From: a bacterium
Lineage (GTDB): Bacteria > Verrucomicrobiota > Verrucomicrobiae > Limisphaerales > J093
Assembly (NCBI GenBank): GCA_021839785.1
Contig: JAKCAB010000245.1
Coordinates: 1-5,130, forward strand
Length of the DNA: 5,130 nucleotides
Reading direction: 5' to 3'
The position numbers and the translations under genes are program-made. Below, piece after piece: positions 4,586 to 5,130 of the stretch; the stretch's first letter is position 1, and every line of letters starts with the position of its first letter. The notes below the pieces were generated by a model that saw only the letters and a program-made list of their open reading frames with translations, was not told where the DNA came from and did no database searches.

Positions 4586-5130
4586 TCGTCGTCACCGCCA
4601 AAGACGCAAGCGGTCACGAGGTGGTCACCGCCGTCACCGAATATGTCTCCGGCGAGGAGAAACTGGCGTGGAACTACCGCGCCCCCGCCATTCTCGATTT
4701 GATCCCGGATCGCACCAATTATCTCGCGGGCCAGATCGCGACCGTCCTGCTCAAGGCCCCGTTCAGCGGCACCGCCGTCGTCAGCCTCGAACGCGACCGC
4801 GTCACCCGCTCGTTCGTGACCAACCTGGTCGGCAACGCCCCGGCCATCCAAGTGCCCTTGACCGACGCCGACGCGCCGGCCACGTACCTTTCGGTGTTCT
4901 TGTTGCGCGGGCAGGCGGACAGTCCGCGCCAAGTCCCGGAACCGGAATACTCGCTCGGTTACTGCGCGCTCAACGTGGACCGACCGGAGACGCGGCTGAA
5001 CGTGGCGTTGACCTTGCCCGCGGCCGATTTTCGTCCCGGCGAAACCGTGACCGTCGATGCCACGGTCGCCGACGGCACCGGCCAGCCCGCACCCGCTGCC
5101 GAGGTGACGCTTTACGCCGTCGATGAAGGC
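4513..5130 (+). pseudogene. Alpha-2-macroglobulin-like protein, bait-region-domain part in a shifted frame (runs off right edge)
   Basis: In the frame beginning at 4513, one base back from that of the upstream part, the translation again looks like a macroglobulin. A Pro/Ala/Thr linker leads into GQYLIVVTAKDASG. Then come the bait-region-like segment DLIPDRTNYLAGQIATVLLK with SGTAVVSLERDRV, the strand pair LSVFLLRGQADSP, GYCALNV, and at the edge VTLYAVDEG, the conserved (A/V)VDEG element preceding the main A2M domain. The frame stays open to 5130 (206 codons). There is no obvious independent start or ribosome-binding site here, so it is best read as the continuation of the gene at 3374. Any thioester motif and complement-like domains would be beyond the window. 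The family match is good; why the frame is broken is uncertain. Confidence 0.75.
4540..4571 (+). repeat. Direct repeat of an 11-base CCGCCCGCCGC unit in the linker
   Basis: CCGCCCGCCGC occurs at 4540-4550 and again at 4561-4571, offset by 21 bases. In the downstream frame this reads TPPAATVTPPAAG, a seven-residue tandem PPAA repeat. The repeat keeps frame, so it is not itself the cause of the break, but such GC-rich low-complexity DNA invites slippage and misassembly close to the frame change. Confidence 0.7.

Noticed and set aside
1..5130. CRISPR array, tRNA, rRNA, insertion sequence or phage attachment site
   Set aside because: I looked for regularly spaced repeats, cloverleaf-like stems, transposase motifs and terminal repeats and saw none.

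Overview
The window is GC-rich bacterial chromosome holding housekeeping genes and no sign of phage or insertion sequences. The RpoD amino terminus, a single-repeat PUR-type nucleic-acid-binding protein, the nadD-rsfS pair and a long alpha-2-macroglobulin-like lipoprotein together suggest a Verrucomicrobiota-like organism, possibly Limisphaerales/Pedosphaera-related. That placement rests on recalled family resemblance, not on a search.

Layout. Positions 1-441 (minus) carry the start of rpoD, the primary sigma factor, cut by the window edge. A 210-bp divergent gap holds a sigma-70-like rpoD promoter and a TACAAT box set exactly where it would give a leaderless nadD message. Then come nadD (652-1224) and rsfS (1250-1627) on plus, a widespread NAD-synthesis/ribosome-silencing pair. 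rsfS meets a minus-strand PUR-domain gene (1962-1624) tail to tail, and the two stop codons overlap. Upstream of the PUR gene are a TTGACA box inside a GTCAAC/GTTGAC inverted repeat and, further up on the same strand, a PolB-like 3'-5' exonuclease gene (2908-2189). Between the exonuclease and the next minus-strand gene is a near-perfect 44-base inverted repeat (2924-2967). That next gene (3073-2987) is a very short ORF for a 28-residue Lys/Ala/Pro peptide with an eight-base ideal Shine-Dalgarno. From 3374 to the right edge runs a plus-strand alpha-2-macroglobulin-like lipoprotein gene whose reading frame is broken near 4502-4585.

How it fits together. The minus-strand genes from 3073 down to 1624 all look like nucleic-acid handling: a basic histone-tail-like peptide, a 3'-5' exonuclease and a PUR-type single-strand-binding protein. 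Whether they act together is inference. The most notable points are the basic micro-protein, the long inverted repeat beside it, and the broken macroglobulin gene. In the last, the amino-terminal Ig-like part and the bait-region-like part lie in different frames, with what looks like a large piece missing between them. I found no clear new defence or mobile system.
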